Assembly: GCA_934047225.1 (NCBI GenBank)
Contig: OW203983.1
Coordinates: forward strand, 39,986,310-40,050,309
DNA length: 64,000 bases
From: Ypsolopha sequella
Lineage: Eukaryota > Arthropoda > Insecta > Lepidoptera > Ypsolophidae
Direction: 5' to 3'
The notes below the pieces were generated by a model. The model was not told the DNA's origin, did no database searches, and saw only the letters and a program-made list of their open reading frames with translations. Below, piece after piece: positions 22,531 to 34,497 of the stretch (positions are counted from its first letter, which is position 1; every line of letters starts with the position of its first letter). The position numbers and the translations under genes were made by a program.

Positions 22531-24377
22531 AAAAAAATATGTCTAGAGAAATTATAATTGGTGATGATAAAAAGGTGTTAAATAAAGTAACCTGTTCAAT
22601 GCAGCAGTAGTTTCTCGGAATACCCCCTTGTGGCGAGAATCCTAACTGATATTTAATTTACGTTCGTTATTAATTCTTTTATATATTAAATAGGTATAGT
22701 AAAAACGAAAATTGTTCGAGGGGCCCTAATATTCTGGTCACAAGATGGTACCCTACCTCGCTACCCTATTAAGTGATGGGTAATTTAGGAATACATAAAG
22801 TACATAAATAGGACCCTTAACTTAGGGTTAATGAGGTGAAAACTGGTATAAACTGGTACAAGTAGGTATGGGGTTGTTTGCGAAATTAAGGGTAGATTCT
22901 GAAGGGATTAAGCCTTCAATTATGTATTATCTAAACATAGATTATTTTATATATATTTAGGAAACTATTTATAGCTGATCTAAGGAAAATTTAAATACAA
23001 ATTATTCTCGAGACTTTAAGTAATAAGCAATCGACACATTACGTTGGTTAAGTACCACTGTTAAAAGAAAAAAAAAAACTTTTAATCTCGTTAAAGACGA
23101 AACGTGTTTAAAACCAATAAACAAACAGTCCTAAAACAACTAAGCAGTTATTTCCACTTATGCACATCACTAATACAACACCAAACCGACTACTAGGATC
23201 TTTCGCTTTCTCTAAAACTGGATCTTTAGGAGTTCCTGTTATACTGGGCGCTTACAGTAAAAACAAATATTTTTCGAATACGAAACCTGTAACAATTTTC
23301 GAATAAAGAATAGAAGAGAAATAACGAGTTCAATTTTTAAAATAAATAATCGGGGCGCCACCGAGCTTTGTACAGATTATGGCGCTTACATGCTGCCAGT
23401 TCGAGTGTATGGCTGTTTACAAGTTAAAAATGGGACTGTGTGATCTTTTTGCATTAGCACCTTTTACTGTTGGTACTTTTAAGGTAACGCTGTGTGTGGT
23501 CTGAGGGGCACTAAAGTAAGTGTAAAATTTGTTTTGTACCAAGCACATTTGATGGAATTGATTAGTAAGAAAATAATTACAATATAATGTTAATAACATT
23601 ACCATAATCCGTTTTTGTTAAATAACCAATTCTATACATAAATACAGATCATGAACATTTGTACAAAAAGTGATCAAAATTATCCAAAAACCAAGGATAA
23701 CATATACAGAGTCAATTTTAACGTGTGCTTCTTGAACACGTGCAAAACTCCTTTTGTAAAAAGGAATCTACACGTTTGATATCAAGAGACTAACAAAAGG
23801 AGAGGGAAAAAAGTGGCAATAAACTACAATAAAATTACTTGAGACATATCAAAAATGACGTCTCCTTTGGCTTGAAGATTGTTAGATAACATTAGTGGCT
23901 TCTAAACGGCTGTCCCGGAACATTTTTCAAAGGAGCCCTGATTCTGTATGCTTACCTGACGGTCTATGAAAAGATTCGTGAATGGCTGACGTTTTTCCAA
24001 GCGATGGTTTTTATGTTGATAAATCTGGAGCTAATCAAATTATTTATGGTATTAAATAGTTTTTATTGAGTCTAAGCATCTGCTGAGCGGTTCCTTTTGT
24101 AAGTTTTTTTACGGGTTTTATCTGAAAGTGTTGTAAAGGGTGTAAAGTATTTTGTTATTGATAATAAGGTTCGTTCGGGTAACGTTTTTTCGGACAGGAT
24201 TTCGTAACGTGTTTTATTTCTACGAACTGTAGCTATTATTGGAGATGTTAGTTATTTAATTATAAGTTAGTATGATTTTGTAAAAAATTCAAATGTGGAA
24301 TAAGTAAATGAAAATGGAATTAACCTAAATACAGTTATCGTTTTCAGTTACATATGTTCGCGCCAAACGAACATTTC
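22531..24377. other. AT-rich non-coding DNA, nothing recognised
   Basis: No gene or repeat relationship was recognised. Confidence 0.4.
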
Positions 24378-24540
24378 ATCCATCCATCCATCAGCCTAGT
24401 TCGTCCACTGCTGGACATAAGCCTTTCCAGGACTTTGCCACTCCCGGCGGTCATCCTGGAAGAATTGCCCATACTCACACACTCTGGGCAGGCGGGTTGG
24501 TGAGCGCGGTGCCGGAACCCTCGCACCAGTGACGCCGCTG
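24378..24540 (-). mobile_element. RTE-type LINE 3' end with (ATGG)n tail
   Basis: Read on the minus strand, the segment ends CTTATGTCCAGCAGTGGACG, then TAGGCTGATGGATGGATGG. The same end (TGTCCAGCAGTAGACG) closes the RTE remnant at 51515-52500. The simple-repeat tail and severe 5' truncation are typical of RTE insertions. No reverse transcriptase sequence remains. Confidence 0.65.
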
Positions 24541-25279
24541 CCCGTCACCAGTCTGTGCGATATAAGGCCCGGCTATTAGGGATGGATATACCGCCATCCA
24601 TCGGTCCCAGGTATGGTGGGCCTCCTGTTTTTTTGCCTGTGAGCTGTCCTCTTACTCTCCCCCGAATTACTTCGAGGGGGTCTCCAAGTAAGATGGTGGT
24701 ACCTCCACAGTCGAGCCCAGCATCAGCTCTACTTATCGAAGCAATACTTAAAGCTTATTTTAAAAGAACACATATATGTAAGTAGCTATATAATAGACGT
24801 ATTAAAAGACTTGAGGAGGTATAATAGTGCTCTCACTTGTAGACTTGTTAACTTCTACATTCATTATATTTGACTAAGTTGAGTACTTAAATTTATTTAT
24901 TTCTGTGTATCTTTCTTATTGAGGTCCTTTCAATATGTTTACCAATTACTAATAATCATAAAAACTTAAACTAAAACAGTATAAATTTAGCAAAATCCAT
25001 AGAATGTCATATGCATATATTTAATTAACGCACTTTATTTTCGTAAATGAACAATATTCCGAGAAATATACTTATGCATATTCTCAGAAAACTTAGCTGC
25101 GTGATTTAATACTTTCATTCTTAACACTAAATAGTAGTTTATGAAACTGGCACATAAAGAGGTTATTAAAACATGATAGTTTACACGAGTGTTTTAATAC
25201 TTAGTTATGTGTAGTTTCATACACTAACATTTGTAAGCTCTTCTTGATTTTGCTGGTGTATTTGAGTTTAGTTAGTAAA
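24541..25279. other. non-coding DNA, nothing recognised
   Basis: 24545-24740 is more GC-rich than its surroundings (GGGCCTCCTG, CCCCCGAATTACTTCGAGGG hairpin) and may belong to another mobile element. No family was recognised. Confidence 0.35.
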
Positions 25280-25581
25280 TAATATTTTTCACATGGACGT
25301 GAATTTTTCAATTGAATAATCCTTTGTTAGGATTACAGCTATCAAGTTTATCTATTTATCAAAGCATAAATGAATTAAATCGCCCAAACCGCTTGGAGCA
25401 GTAAGGAATTCAAGCCAAAAAATACATAATTCGGTTGAATTTTTTTTTCATATAGAAGTTTGGTGGTACGAAAAAATAAAATATTGCATATATTGTCTTA
25501 GAGTTGATAATTCATATACCTTTTTTCAATATTTGTTGATAAACGAGGAGTAGGCTTTAGAAATATCCATTTGGCAATATT
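25280..25581 (+). repeat. interspersed repeat, family L copy 2
   Basis: Extensive match to 1460-1758, from ATACTTTTCACATGG-like sequence through TTATCAAAGCATAAATGAAT to CCATTTGGC. It is non-coding and its class is unknown. Confidence 0.6.
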
Positions 25582-25764
25582 TTATATAAGGCAATGATGT
25601 TGTTGGATTTCCTAATAAACATATAAACAAAATGGAATCATAAAAGGTGTTGGACACAAAAAATAACTGTATGTCAGACAGTTTAAAAACCAAGTAAGTA
25701 ATAAAACGACTAGATCAAGGTTAAGCGACTAGTAGCAAACATAAAAATACAGAAGTAAAATTTG

Positions 25765-26275
25765 GGCAAGTGCAAGTCGCACTCGCGCACAACGGGTTCC
25801 GTAGCACCACACATGGGACCTAAAAAATATTATGGTAAATAATAACAATATACTTCAATGCCATAGCAACATTAAAGCGACAAAAACAAGCCCCCAAAAT
25901 AGTAGCGCCTGGCAAACAATGCGTGGCTCCCGCTTAGTACGAAACCCTTATATCTTAACCGCTGTAATCTTTACGTTATCACCTATTGCTTACCATGTTT
26001 TTTTTTTTATTTTTCGGTCTTCTTTTTTCAGAGATAACGGACATGACATGATAACGTTAAAAATGCTACTTTTCGAAGTTTTTTTTAAGACTCCGTACCC
26101 GAAGAATGCCAAACGAGACCCTATTACTAAGCCTCCGCTGTCTGTCTGTCTGTCCGTCTGTTACAGGAGTCTACAGCTTCAGCCGTTATACGTCGCCAGT
26201 TGAAATTTTCACAGAATACGTTTTACTTTGGCACCTATCCGTCGGATGTACGGAACCCTATAAAGCAGAGATACA
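25765..26275. repeat. GGTTCCGTA family J, copy 2
   Basis: It opens AAGTGCAAGTCGCACTCGCG..GGGTTCCGTAG. Later it carries CTATTACTAAGCCTCCGCTG, a (CTGT)n run at 26137-26160, AGTTGAAATTTTCACAGAAT and a closing GTACGGAACCCTATAAA. The internal order matches other J copies. The open frame at 25832-26203 is a by-product. Confidence 0.65.
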
Positions 26276-27093
26276 ACTTTAAATTATTTAAAATTATGAA
26301 AGAATAAAAAACTTAATAATCTCTTATCTGTAACTAATAACAAAGTCAAATTAATCTTCTTGAAAAAACTGTCAACAAATGCGCAGATAAAGTCAGTAAG
26401 CTAATCCTAAAGTTCTTTTCACGAAGGAACTCCCCTGGCAAAGTAATTTTATTGTTACTAAATACGAAAATGCCTTGGATCTGCGGGACTTCTTACGTGA
26501 AGTTCGTCCCGGAAATGACGTACAAGGTCTGAACAGACCCCCCCATACGAGTTGCAAACATGGAAGCATCCACTTCAAAAACATACAAAGGACACTGTCG
26601 TAAATTATACCTGAAAATCATTCGAGGCATTAAAATAAGCCGAGGCAAAGTAAAAATAAAAAACTTAAAATTACAATCATACCAACACCACGAAACAAAT
26701 CCAAAACGTACGCACTCAACAAAACCTTATAAACGTTTTAATTTAAGGCGACAAAGAATCAAGAGACAAACCTGACAATACGACCCCACCCCCTACAAAA
26801 CCCCTCTTCTAATTAGAATTCGAGTAAAATATTAGTGCTATATAAGTACAGAATGGGGGTAGTCGGGGAAAAGTGGCAATTGCGGCATATTAAACCCGGG
26901 AAATGTTTTTACGATGACAGAGCGAGAAAGACGCACGTTTTTATTACTTTACCGCTTTTCTGCCACCCTCTGTATCTACAGAATGATGTTTTTGGGAAAA
27001 ACCTTACTTTTATAATCTGCTGTGCAGATCTGTAGTACAAAGAAATTGCCGTTCGCATAGTCAATATCTTATTTTCTACTTGAAATTCCAAAT
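26276..27093. other. non-coding DNA, nothing recognised
   Basis: Open frames here are short and low-complexity (Lys/Arg-rich from AAA-rich DNA). No gene was recognised. Confidence 0.4.
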
Positions 27094-27497
27094 TTAAAAT
27101 GTTACAGAAAAAAAATTAACACTATTAGAACTTGTATATCCGCTTCTGTAAATAATGTATTATTTTGATAAAATAGTATATTATTTTTGGAATCTTTTTC
27201 TAGGGATCTGTTAAACAGAAACGCGATTGGAGAAATTCGGCTCGATAGAAATATTGATTGAAATGAGGTCTTTTTCGACACCAATTCTCCTGGTATGACA
27301 ATTTAAAATGACATGGACTGCAATTATATTTTATTAGATGGGTTTTAACGGTATTTAGGACCTGGTTAAACGAAATGTTGATGGCAACTTTAGTACATAA
27401 CTTTTTGCTACTTTTCCACGAATCCGTCCCTCTCGCACTGAGGGTTTTTTCTGATACGGAGTAACAGGGACGTTAAAACTTTCACATATCGCCTTAA
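27094..27497 (+). mobile_element. TTAAGGCG-family element, copy B (empty at the nested site)
   Basis: It aligns along its whole length with copy A (9019-9680). The left tip is worn (TTAAAATGTTACAG) and the right tip is CATATCGCCTTAA. The point where copies A and C carry insertions reads AGGACCTGGTTAAAC without interruption, which makes this copy the reference for the unoccupied state. Confidence 0.75.
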
Positions 27498-28025
27498 CTT
27501 CAGATATGATTTTGTAAAAAAGTAGTTATCCATTAGTTGTCCCGCTGTTAGTTTTTCTTTGATATCGCTGTGTCTACGGTTATAGAAAAGATGAAAATTC
27601 GAGTTTTTTTTTATTATTTCTTTTTGAAAATTTCAATCTCTGCGGACGACTAAAGCCGATAATGACGAATAGGGGGCTATAGTGGGAGCGAATTCAACAC
27701 AAACATCTTCGGACCTAGCAGTAGTTTTCAACGTAATCACAAAATGATTTTGATTCATTTGCATCAAATTGAGAAAATAAATAAGTTGCAAAGTGTGTAT
27801 ATTTTGAACTTACTGAAGGACAACAGCAAATTCGTATCAAGGCTTGCCTGCGTGAAAATCGGAAACATTTTGCGCAATAGTTGGACCATATACCTACACG
27901 TCAGTGGTAAAAATATTTTAGTGTACTGATACCAAGCAAACGTTGTTTAATAAGCTGGATTGGCATTATTTCAAACAATATTAGAATATGTCATTTATAA
28001 TTATATATTGCCTGGAATATTGCCT
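27498..28025. other. non-coding DNA, nothing recognised
   Basis: No gene or repeat relationship was recognised. Confidence 0.4.
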
Positions 28026-28155
28026 GGTTGCCTGGAAGATATTGTTATTAGCAATAAGTGCCGCCTTTGTACACAGTGTCTGTCTTTTATGTGAAAATGT
28101 ATTGTAAATTATGTTTGTAAAGGTGCAAAATTTGTAATAAATAAATAAAATAAAT
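28026..28155 (+). repeat. retroelement-type 3' end, family K copy 2
   Basis: GGTTGCCTGGAAGATATTG, TTATTAGCAATAAGTGCCGC and CTTTGTACACAGT match copy 1 at 4513. It ends in AATAAATAAATAAA. A short partial duplication (ATTGCCTGG) precedes it at 28007-28025. Confidence 0.7.
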
Positions 28156-28452
28156 ATCATTCCCCGGATCTACTTTTAGACAATTTCTGTATAATTTCTG
28201 TATGGAAATGCTTTAATTTTTATACGACCATAGAACGACATCAATTTAAATGATAGCCTTGAAGAAATAATATTTATTAATATTATTGCAGACGTAAACA
28301 ATGGATACAAATTATTGAGTTTACCTTTAAAAAGAATTAACTAGTTTGATTTCCGGAAAATTTGTTGTCTGGTTGATTTACTTTCTTGAATAGCACTCAT
28401 GTAGATCATATTAGGTATAAAATATTTGCGGATCATTGGTAATTTTATTTTT

Positions 28453-28690
28453 AAATTATTATTACATATGGCTTAAACACTCACGTGTGATTGTTGTTGG
28501 CTATATGCCAACCGTTTCACCGATACAATTTCGGCATTATCAAGGCGAGTGTCGTTCTTAGGACGACGACGCGGCTTTCACCGTCGTTGTCAAACGGGCA
28601 CTGGCAGCCGCCGATCGGCGAGCTGCACGCATTGGCATATAGTAAACAACAATCACACGTGAGTGTTCAAGCCGTATGTAATAATAATTT
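28453..28690. repeat. MITE with 59-bp inverted repeats containing CACGTG
   Basis: The tips AAATTATTATTACATA and TATGTAATAATAATTT continue inwards through ACACTCACGTGTGATTGTTG on both sides, about 93% alike over 59 bp. The 120-bp interior is GC-rich (GACGACGACGCGG, CCGCCGATCGGCGAGC). It is a non-autonomous element with unusually different base composition in core and arms. The frame at 28491-28955 crosses it by chance. Confidence 0.8.
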
Positions 28691-29453
28691 AGTATTAGCT
28701 CAAGCGAGTTTTAATAATATTATAATTTTATTTTTCTTTATAGTGAAATATTGTCAAATACAAAACACCACCCTGTACCGCCTGAAAAAAGTCGCTTACA
28801 GAAAACTCATTTCGCGCGGAGTAATGGGCGGGCGGCGGACACCCGCCAACTTATTATCATCCCGTTATTTTTTAATAAAAAACCGAGAAAAAATCTTCTC
28901 ATCTCCGCTAAATTGTCCGCTCCACTCAGACGGGAATATGAAAGTCGTTATTTAAAAGAATCGCCCTTTCGCCCCGTATTATTTCAGAATAAATTTCAGT
29001 TAAGCCCTTTTCTTACGAGGGCCACTTGAGTGGCTGCTCTTATAAAAGTCGTATCTTCACTTTTATTGCCCCATTCTACTCTTTCTAGGATACCAGAAAC
29101 GTTTTGAATTCATATTTAAACTAGTTTCTGTGTTTGTTTTATTGGGGTGGTCGCGGTTTTTAATTAAAATAAAGATGGCGCGGAGTTTTGTCCATTACGA
29201 AGCTGTAACTTTTTAATTTGCAGGCCTTTAATTTAGAATTATGGGGGATTTGCTGAGATTATCTTTTTAATAATTTTGTTAGTCTTCAGCCGGCAAAGTT
29301 TACGAATTCAGCATCATCCTTGAGCATGTAAAGGATGTTTCTATTTATTGCCAACTTGGACAATTATCATTTAACTATTGGCCTAAACCAGTCGTGCGGT
29401 TGGCATAAATAAAATAAAACTTTAATTTAGTTCATGTACGTTTATTATTTTTA
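28691..29453. other. non-coding DNA, nothing recognised
   Basis: Overlapping frames at 28751-29029 have no recognisable domain. No repeat relationship was seen. Confidence 0.35.
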
Positions 29454-29616
29454 TTAATTAACGTTATATCATTGTATAGAAACGCAGAAAGAAAAGTCAA
29501 TCTGGATGTGAGGAGCTCTGAACCAGGATACGATCTGATCCTGGTTCAGAGCTCTTCACATCCAGATTTACTTTACTTTCTGCGTTTCTATACTGCAATG
29601 ATATAATGTTAATTTA
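29454..29616. repeat. near-perfect foldback element, about 78-bp arms
   Basis: ATATCATTG..AGAAACGCAGAAAG, AATCTGGATGTGA and GAGCTCTGAACCAGGAT at the left recur reversed at the right with only a few mismatches. The loop is tiny (around ACGATC). It is probably a recent foldback element. Confidence 0.8.
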
Positions 29617-30574
29617 TGTCTCCTTGCGATGGATAAATCGCCAAGTGTTCAAACATAGAAATTTATTTCTGTCATAGTTTATTATTTTATTAAATATATT
29701 TTTACAAGATTAAATTTGGCTCGTAAAGAGTATATATATGTGTATACCTTTTACAAAATAAACCATAAACAAAATACTCGTAATTTATTATAAACTATTT
29801 TGAACATTTCTTCAGAAAAATGACAATTCGTGACTTTAATAGTAGTTATTTATTATAATAACTTTTGCTTCAGGTGTCTAGAATAAAAAATAATTTGTTA
29901 TCAAATAAGTATTGAAAAATCTCTCAGTTGTAAATTATTTAAAACGCATACTTCATATAGTCTACCTAGATGTAATTAGATGAAATAACTAAGCCTGGGT
30001 TTGTTCAAATTTCAAACAAACAAAATCACAGTCAAATATCAAACAGTTTACATCGCCACATCACTTAACTTTACTTAATCGCGTTTACACAATCCAAATC
30101 CCTATTAAAAATGATTAATAAAAACAACATCTCATGCAACTTTGCACTTTATCCCCTTACCTTACGTACTTTGAATGACATAGGGTTGCAACCCCTCCCA
30201 ATTACTGTAATTTAATCGGACAAAGAGATTACAGTACAGCTTTAATTGAAAGAGTCGTAATGACGTAGACAGCTTATCCGACATGACAGAATATCGACTT
30301 ACATTCACATTAAAATCAACCTTACTGATTGGACAATAAGTTTCAATTTGGAGGTAAATAAAGCTCACAATGTTGCTAAAAGGGGATGACATCTAAACAG
30401 CTCTGTGTGAACGCCGGTTATCTGTACAATTGTGTAGGGTGGCCATGGGTTTAATGTAGTTAGGACGATTGGAATGGAGATGGAACTGATTGCAAATTAT
30501 CACATGAATATCTAATACTGCTTATATAAGTATATACATATATACTTCTTAACGACTATTAATGAAATAAATTA
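29617..30574. other. AT-rich non-coding DNA, nothing recognised
   Basis: No gene or repeat relationship was recognised. Confidence 0.4.
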
Positions 30575-30972
30575 TTTTTCAATGCAAGTGCTCGTAAAGG
30601 CCCACTTTTTTGCATCAAAACCGAACAGAAAGTAGATTATTTTTCCCTATGGTTTTTTTTAATTTATTTACGAGAAGTTGGCTAACCTGTAACCTTTCCT
30701 GTGTACCATAAATGTTATACTTTTTTTCCACTGTTTAACGGCTCTGGATACAGTCCTTTTTAGCCAATCATTAACTCGCAAAGTTGTAACAATGTAACTT
30801 TCAACTTTAATAATTAAATTGTTTTCTTTGATTATATTTGTTTTATTTCCTCACACTATGCATTGAAAAACGTACTATGATACACGGGCGTAAGAGCAAT
30901 AAATTACTCGGTTAAGTTTAAAATCGTCCTCGTAATTTATTCCTTTTCGCCCTTGTAGCATAAACTACTATT
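30575..30972 (+). repeat. family F repeat, plus-strand copy
   Basis: It opens TTTTTCAATGCAAGTGCTCG. It has CCACTGTTTAACGGCTCTGG and TTTTATTTCCTCACACTATG, reaches the inverted tip TGCATTGAAAAA at 30870, then continues with a second shared block (TACACGGGCG..TAAATTACTCGG..TTCGCCCTTGTAGCATAAAC). It matches 34725-35112 throughout. Confidence 0.7.
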
Positions 30973-31369
30973 ATAAATTTGTTATTCATGTAGACTTAAT
31001 AAAGTTTTTCGTAATAAAAAATGGAAATGTGAAAACAACTCAACTACATGATACAAGCCGGACTCAAATTCTATGTGGAAGCATTTTATGCTTAAATGTG
31101 TGCTAAGGATTTAGATCATCTATTGGACGGTTAAAATTAGCTTACCAGGTACCTACACAAGTTGGATTATTTTCTTGTTTCAGATAAAGCAAAATAATGA
31201 AAAATAAACATAATAACATTTTAATGAAATTGCAAACATTAAACCTACAAATCCCGAAAACAAATACTGGATGGCTCCAAAGCTTCTCTAAACATCTTCA
31301 ACAAAGCCCGTCATTGAACGCAGAAACCGTTTTCAATCTCAATTTCCGCACGAAACTCTCGACATCTAT

Positions 31370-32485
31370 AGCATAGCGTGGAGAACGTTCAGAAACCGAC
31401 AAGTTTACAAACTGAAACGGTAGCTCTCACCTACGGGGCCCGTGTCATAAACAAATCAACATGGCCGGCCCGCTCGAGAACCCGCGATATTAATGAGACA
31501 ATGAGACATTAGCTCGCTACAAAATGCCTCCGTATTCGCGAATAATTAAATCGTAAAGTCCCCTCCACGCCGCCTACAGCACCCGTCTATTTACTCCTTT
31601 TTCATTCAACACAATAGCTGCTGCAATCCGATCCGCGAAAAACGAAAACGTCGTCGTACGAACCAAAGGCTCCGATAAAATTAAACTCTATTACCATAGG
31701 ATACAGTTGCAAATCAAATGGGTGGGGAATAATTTATAAGGCGTATTCCACAGAGACTATCAATTTGAGCGAGACGGGCCCCGCCTACCCGATATCGCGT
31801 TTACACACATGTCGACTAGTAACGTTGTCCCGTTCTCTCCGCGCCGCTTATTAAAATTCCTTGGTCGGTACTGCGTCTCGCTCGGAGAAGAGAGGCGGGT
31901 CGCGATCGCGGTTTGTCCCAAGCAATGTTCGCGCGATTTTCTCAGCGCTTCCACGCGAACCGTTTCGCGGACCACGCGTTTTCGAACGCATTTTCCACGA
32001 GTGTAAAACCCGCCTGCCGAATTTGAATTTCGAAATAGTGCTGTGCTAATTTGTTCGCATTGTTCTATTTGTACTGTGACTGTATCGATTAAACTGAATC
32101 GAATATAGAAACAATCGTTTACGTGTACAGTGTAATTTAATTAGTACATTAGTGTGCTACAGACAGACAACAAATTAAAACATTTACGGAAGTTGCTAAA
32201 TGACTACCGTTTTAAGACTGTCCATGCATAAAATTTCGTAAATCAAATGAGTTAATAAAATTGAATAAATTATTCAAATCAGTACCTATCACATGATCAT
32301 ATGTAATAACATAAATCGATTAGACTTGCAATTAGATGAGTCAGTTAACAAATGGTTGTTTAACTACATTTCATATTCAACATTATAAATAAATTAAAAA
32401 CTAAGGCACGAGCGTGCTAAGTGGAAAGTGACGCGCGCCGTCGGTGGAAAACAATTTTCACGAGAAATGATATTGAGCAGATGAA
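31370..32485 (+). promoter_or_regulatory. CpG-rich promoter/5' leader region of the homeobox gene (inferred)
   Basis: Between about 31370 and 32010, CG dinucleotides and GC content rise sharply over the AT-rich background (for example GAGACGGGCCCCGCCTACCC near 31773 and CGGGTCGCGATCGCGGTTTG near 31896). The region then runs into the leader of the coding exon at 32486. No TATA box or convincing initiator could be fixed, so the start of transcription is unknown. Minus-strand frames here are by-products of GC content. Confidence 0.4.
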
Positions 32486-32489
32486 ATGA
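32467..32489 (+). promoter_or_regulatory. two upstream mini-ORFs at the start codon
   Basis: An ATG at 32467 opens a five-codon frame that stops at 32482-32484. A second ATG at 32481 opens a two-codon frame that stops at 32487-32489, overlapping the main start at 32486. Such arrangements can lower initiation or depend on reinitiation. An effect here is inferred. Confidence 0.4.
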
Positions 32490-32867
32490 AGACATCGCTC
32501 GAGGAGCGGGGGGATAGCGCCCCCGAGAGCGGAGGTGGGGGGAAGGGGAAGATCTCCTTTAGCGTCGACTCCCTTTTGGGAAGCAAGGTTGACGTGCCAG
32601 CTGATGCAGCTAGCAACGATGCGGAGAGCACCGACGCCGCTATCGAATCGGACGAAAGCGACGTTGACATCGAAGACGTCGAATCGAATATCGGAGATGA
32701 GCACAACACTAATGAGAGCGAAGACTTGGAGCCTAGAAGCGGGGTGGTGGTGCCACAGCCGCTGTTACCCCGGTTGTACCAAGGGCCGGCCCCACCGCCG
32801 ACTTGGCCGTTTGGAGCGTTCCCCTGGATGGCTCCCAATCCGATGTTTAGAGGCGGATCGCCGAATA
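32486..32867 (+). CDS. first coding exon of a probable homeobox transcription factor (eh1 motif), msh/Drop-like at best guess
   Basis: The exon gives 127 codons plus one base. An in-frame TGA at 32474-32476 and G at -3 support the ATG at 32486. It ends at a consensus donor, GTAAGT at 32868-32873 (phase 1). Seen in the protein: a Gly/Lys-rich start, FSVDSLL at residues 25-31, an Asp/Glu/Ser-rich stretch at about 43-82, and a Pro-rich aromatic stretch at about 89-120 with WPFGAFPW. FSxxxLL near the N-terminus is an eh1-type motif that recruits Groucho co-repressors in ANTP-class homeobox proteins. This N-terminal layout (eh1, acidic, then W/P-rich before the homeodomain) is compatible with the msh/Msx group, but the class assignment is a guess. 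The homeodomain itself is not in the exon and was not found downstream to 64000, so the first intron probably exceeds 31 kb. Codon use is GC-rich, unlike the chance frames around it. The protein would act in the nucleus as a DNA-binding repressor. Confidence 0.7.
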
Positions 32868-32905
32868 GTAAGTTTAAAATTTTGTGGCACTCTTATCAGA
32901 TAATT

Positions 32906-33064
32906 GTGTCGATTCGGCGTAACACAACTTAACTTCTTTGACAGGACTAACCTTATTTTAAGCCTCCTGTCTTTTTCTTTCTCTATCGAAGAGATGAGGA
33001 CAGAACGCTTAAATTAAGTTTAGTCCTGTCAAATAAGTTAAGATGTGCTGCACCGAATCGACAC
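32906..33064. repeat. MITE in the homeobox gene's first intron (copy 1)
   Basis: GTGTCGATTCGG at the left and CCGAATCGACAC at the right are the tips. The arms continue with AACTTAACTT and TTTGACAGGACTAA over about 45 bp. The interior carries CTGTCTTTTTCTTTCT and its inverse. It begins 39 bp after the splice donor. A second member lies at 59104-59256. Confidence 0.8.
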
Positions 33065-34040
33065 CATTATGGATTTACTTACAGGCACAAACTAGCTTAA
33101 AATATCTTGAAAAAATCACGGCTAAATAAAATCAGCCATGGAATGAGCAAAGAGCAAAAGATCTGGTATCATATTATATGAAATGTAAATAAAATTATCC
33201 CAAGGTAAAAATCTAATTATATCAAATACAATTAAAAAAAACATATTGTTTGCATGATCTCGCTCACCTTCAAAAGATTTTGACTCTCTATATAAATAAT
33301 TAATTATGTGTGTAGGTATTTAGTTTTGAACTTTGACAGATCATTGACTTACATTTGAGATTGACTGTACGTAAGTAGATCCTACATAATAAATAATTCA
33401 GAAACAATAATATAAATGTCTATAAACAAATATTACTAGATATTAGGCGCATTTATTCGTAGTAAAATTCGTAGAACCTGCGTAGCATATAAAAATTGGC
33501 ATTGCGAGTGTAAATTTACAAGTAAATGGAAACAATCTCTTGCGATGCGAGGTATTGTTTATAATTTAAGCCATCATCGGGCGCTGTTGAATAATTTTAG
33601 AGTTCCGTTAGTTTAGCATTTTTGGCTGTGTTTTTTATAGGCTGATTTTTGTTTTACATTAATTGTAAATTTTTATTTAGATACTTGCGAAATTAAATAA
33701 TCACATTTTGAATTTTACGTAATTTTAAAATATGCATTGATATACTCCTATGTTTTGAGGCAGATGGCGACTTGGATGGCGACGTACTATGGATCTCGTC
33801 AATGTTACATTTTGTTCTACACTCGACCGAGTATGTTCCTTGATAGTTTCTGTGTTTTTGTGTGATTCTGGGAACTTACAACAGTTACATGATTATTAAT
33901 TAGGGTAGTTTAACGGATGATATTACTATTGTACCTATACTGATCGTGATTTAAGGGCCGATCACACAGAGACGCGTTCTGCGTTCTTCGTTCACTGTTA
34001 GCTAAACGACGTGACACGGTTTGTATATTTAGACACACAG
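33065..34040 (+). other. intronic DNA of the homeobox gene (inferred)
   Basis: The stretch is AT-rich with no acceptor-plus-exon pattern and no homeodomain codons that I could recognise. It is called intronic only because the donor at 32868 is open. Confidence 0.4.
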
Positions 34041-34048
34041 ACCGGAGC

Positions 34049-34497
34049 TAGCGTTGCCATCCATCCGGATTAAGCTGGAGAGTGTTAGGCTTTTTGAGCT
34101 CTTGTCCGGCCAAGTTTGACTGTGTCCGGCCTGTCCGGCTTTTGTTAGGTTTTTATATCTATCGTTCAGTCACTTCAGTCAGAAACAAGCGACCGAGACG
34201 AGACTCACTGACTCGCCAAGCCACGCAAGTTCACATACTACCTACATATTCTGTGTTGCTACAATTTTGGTAAGTATTTTTTTACCTTTCAACATTCGTT
34301 ACTACCTATGCGATTAATCTGACAATCACTTTTTTAGCGTTTGGCCTTGGGACTTTAAAGTCCGGCTTATAAATATGTGTTTTATTCGATATTTTCGTCA
34401 AAATCCTTTTTTTTCTTAGCATCCGGCGGTGGAACCCAAAAGTCCGGCTTTTTAACGGGTAAGGCCGGCTTTTTTATTTTTAGAGCTGGCAACGCTA
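34049..34497. mobile_element. hAT-like non-autonomous element with 8-bp target duplication
   Basis: The tips TAGCGTTGCCA (34049) and TGGCAACGCTA (ending 34497) are perfect inverted repeats of 11 bp. They are flanked by ACCGGAGC (34041-34048) and ACCGGGGC (34498-34505), an 8-bp duplication with one mismatch. An 8-bp duplication with TAGxGTTGCC-like tips is typical of hAT elements. The interior has repeated GTCCGGCTTTT words and no transposase frame. Confidence 0.75.

Noticed and set aside
31760..32049. Arg/Ser-rich overlapping ORFs in the CpG-rich region
   Set aside because: Frames open on both strands at once because of GC content; more likely promoter/leader DNA.
32417..32838. Minus-strand and alternative-frame ORFs over the homeobox exon (up to 126 codons)
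   Set aside because: They overlap the well-supported plus-strand exon and arise from its GC-rich codons; no recognisable domains.
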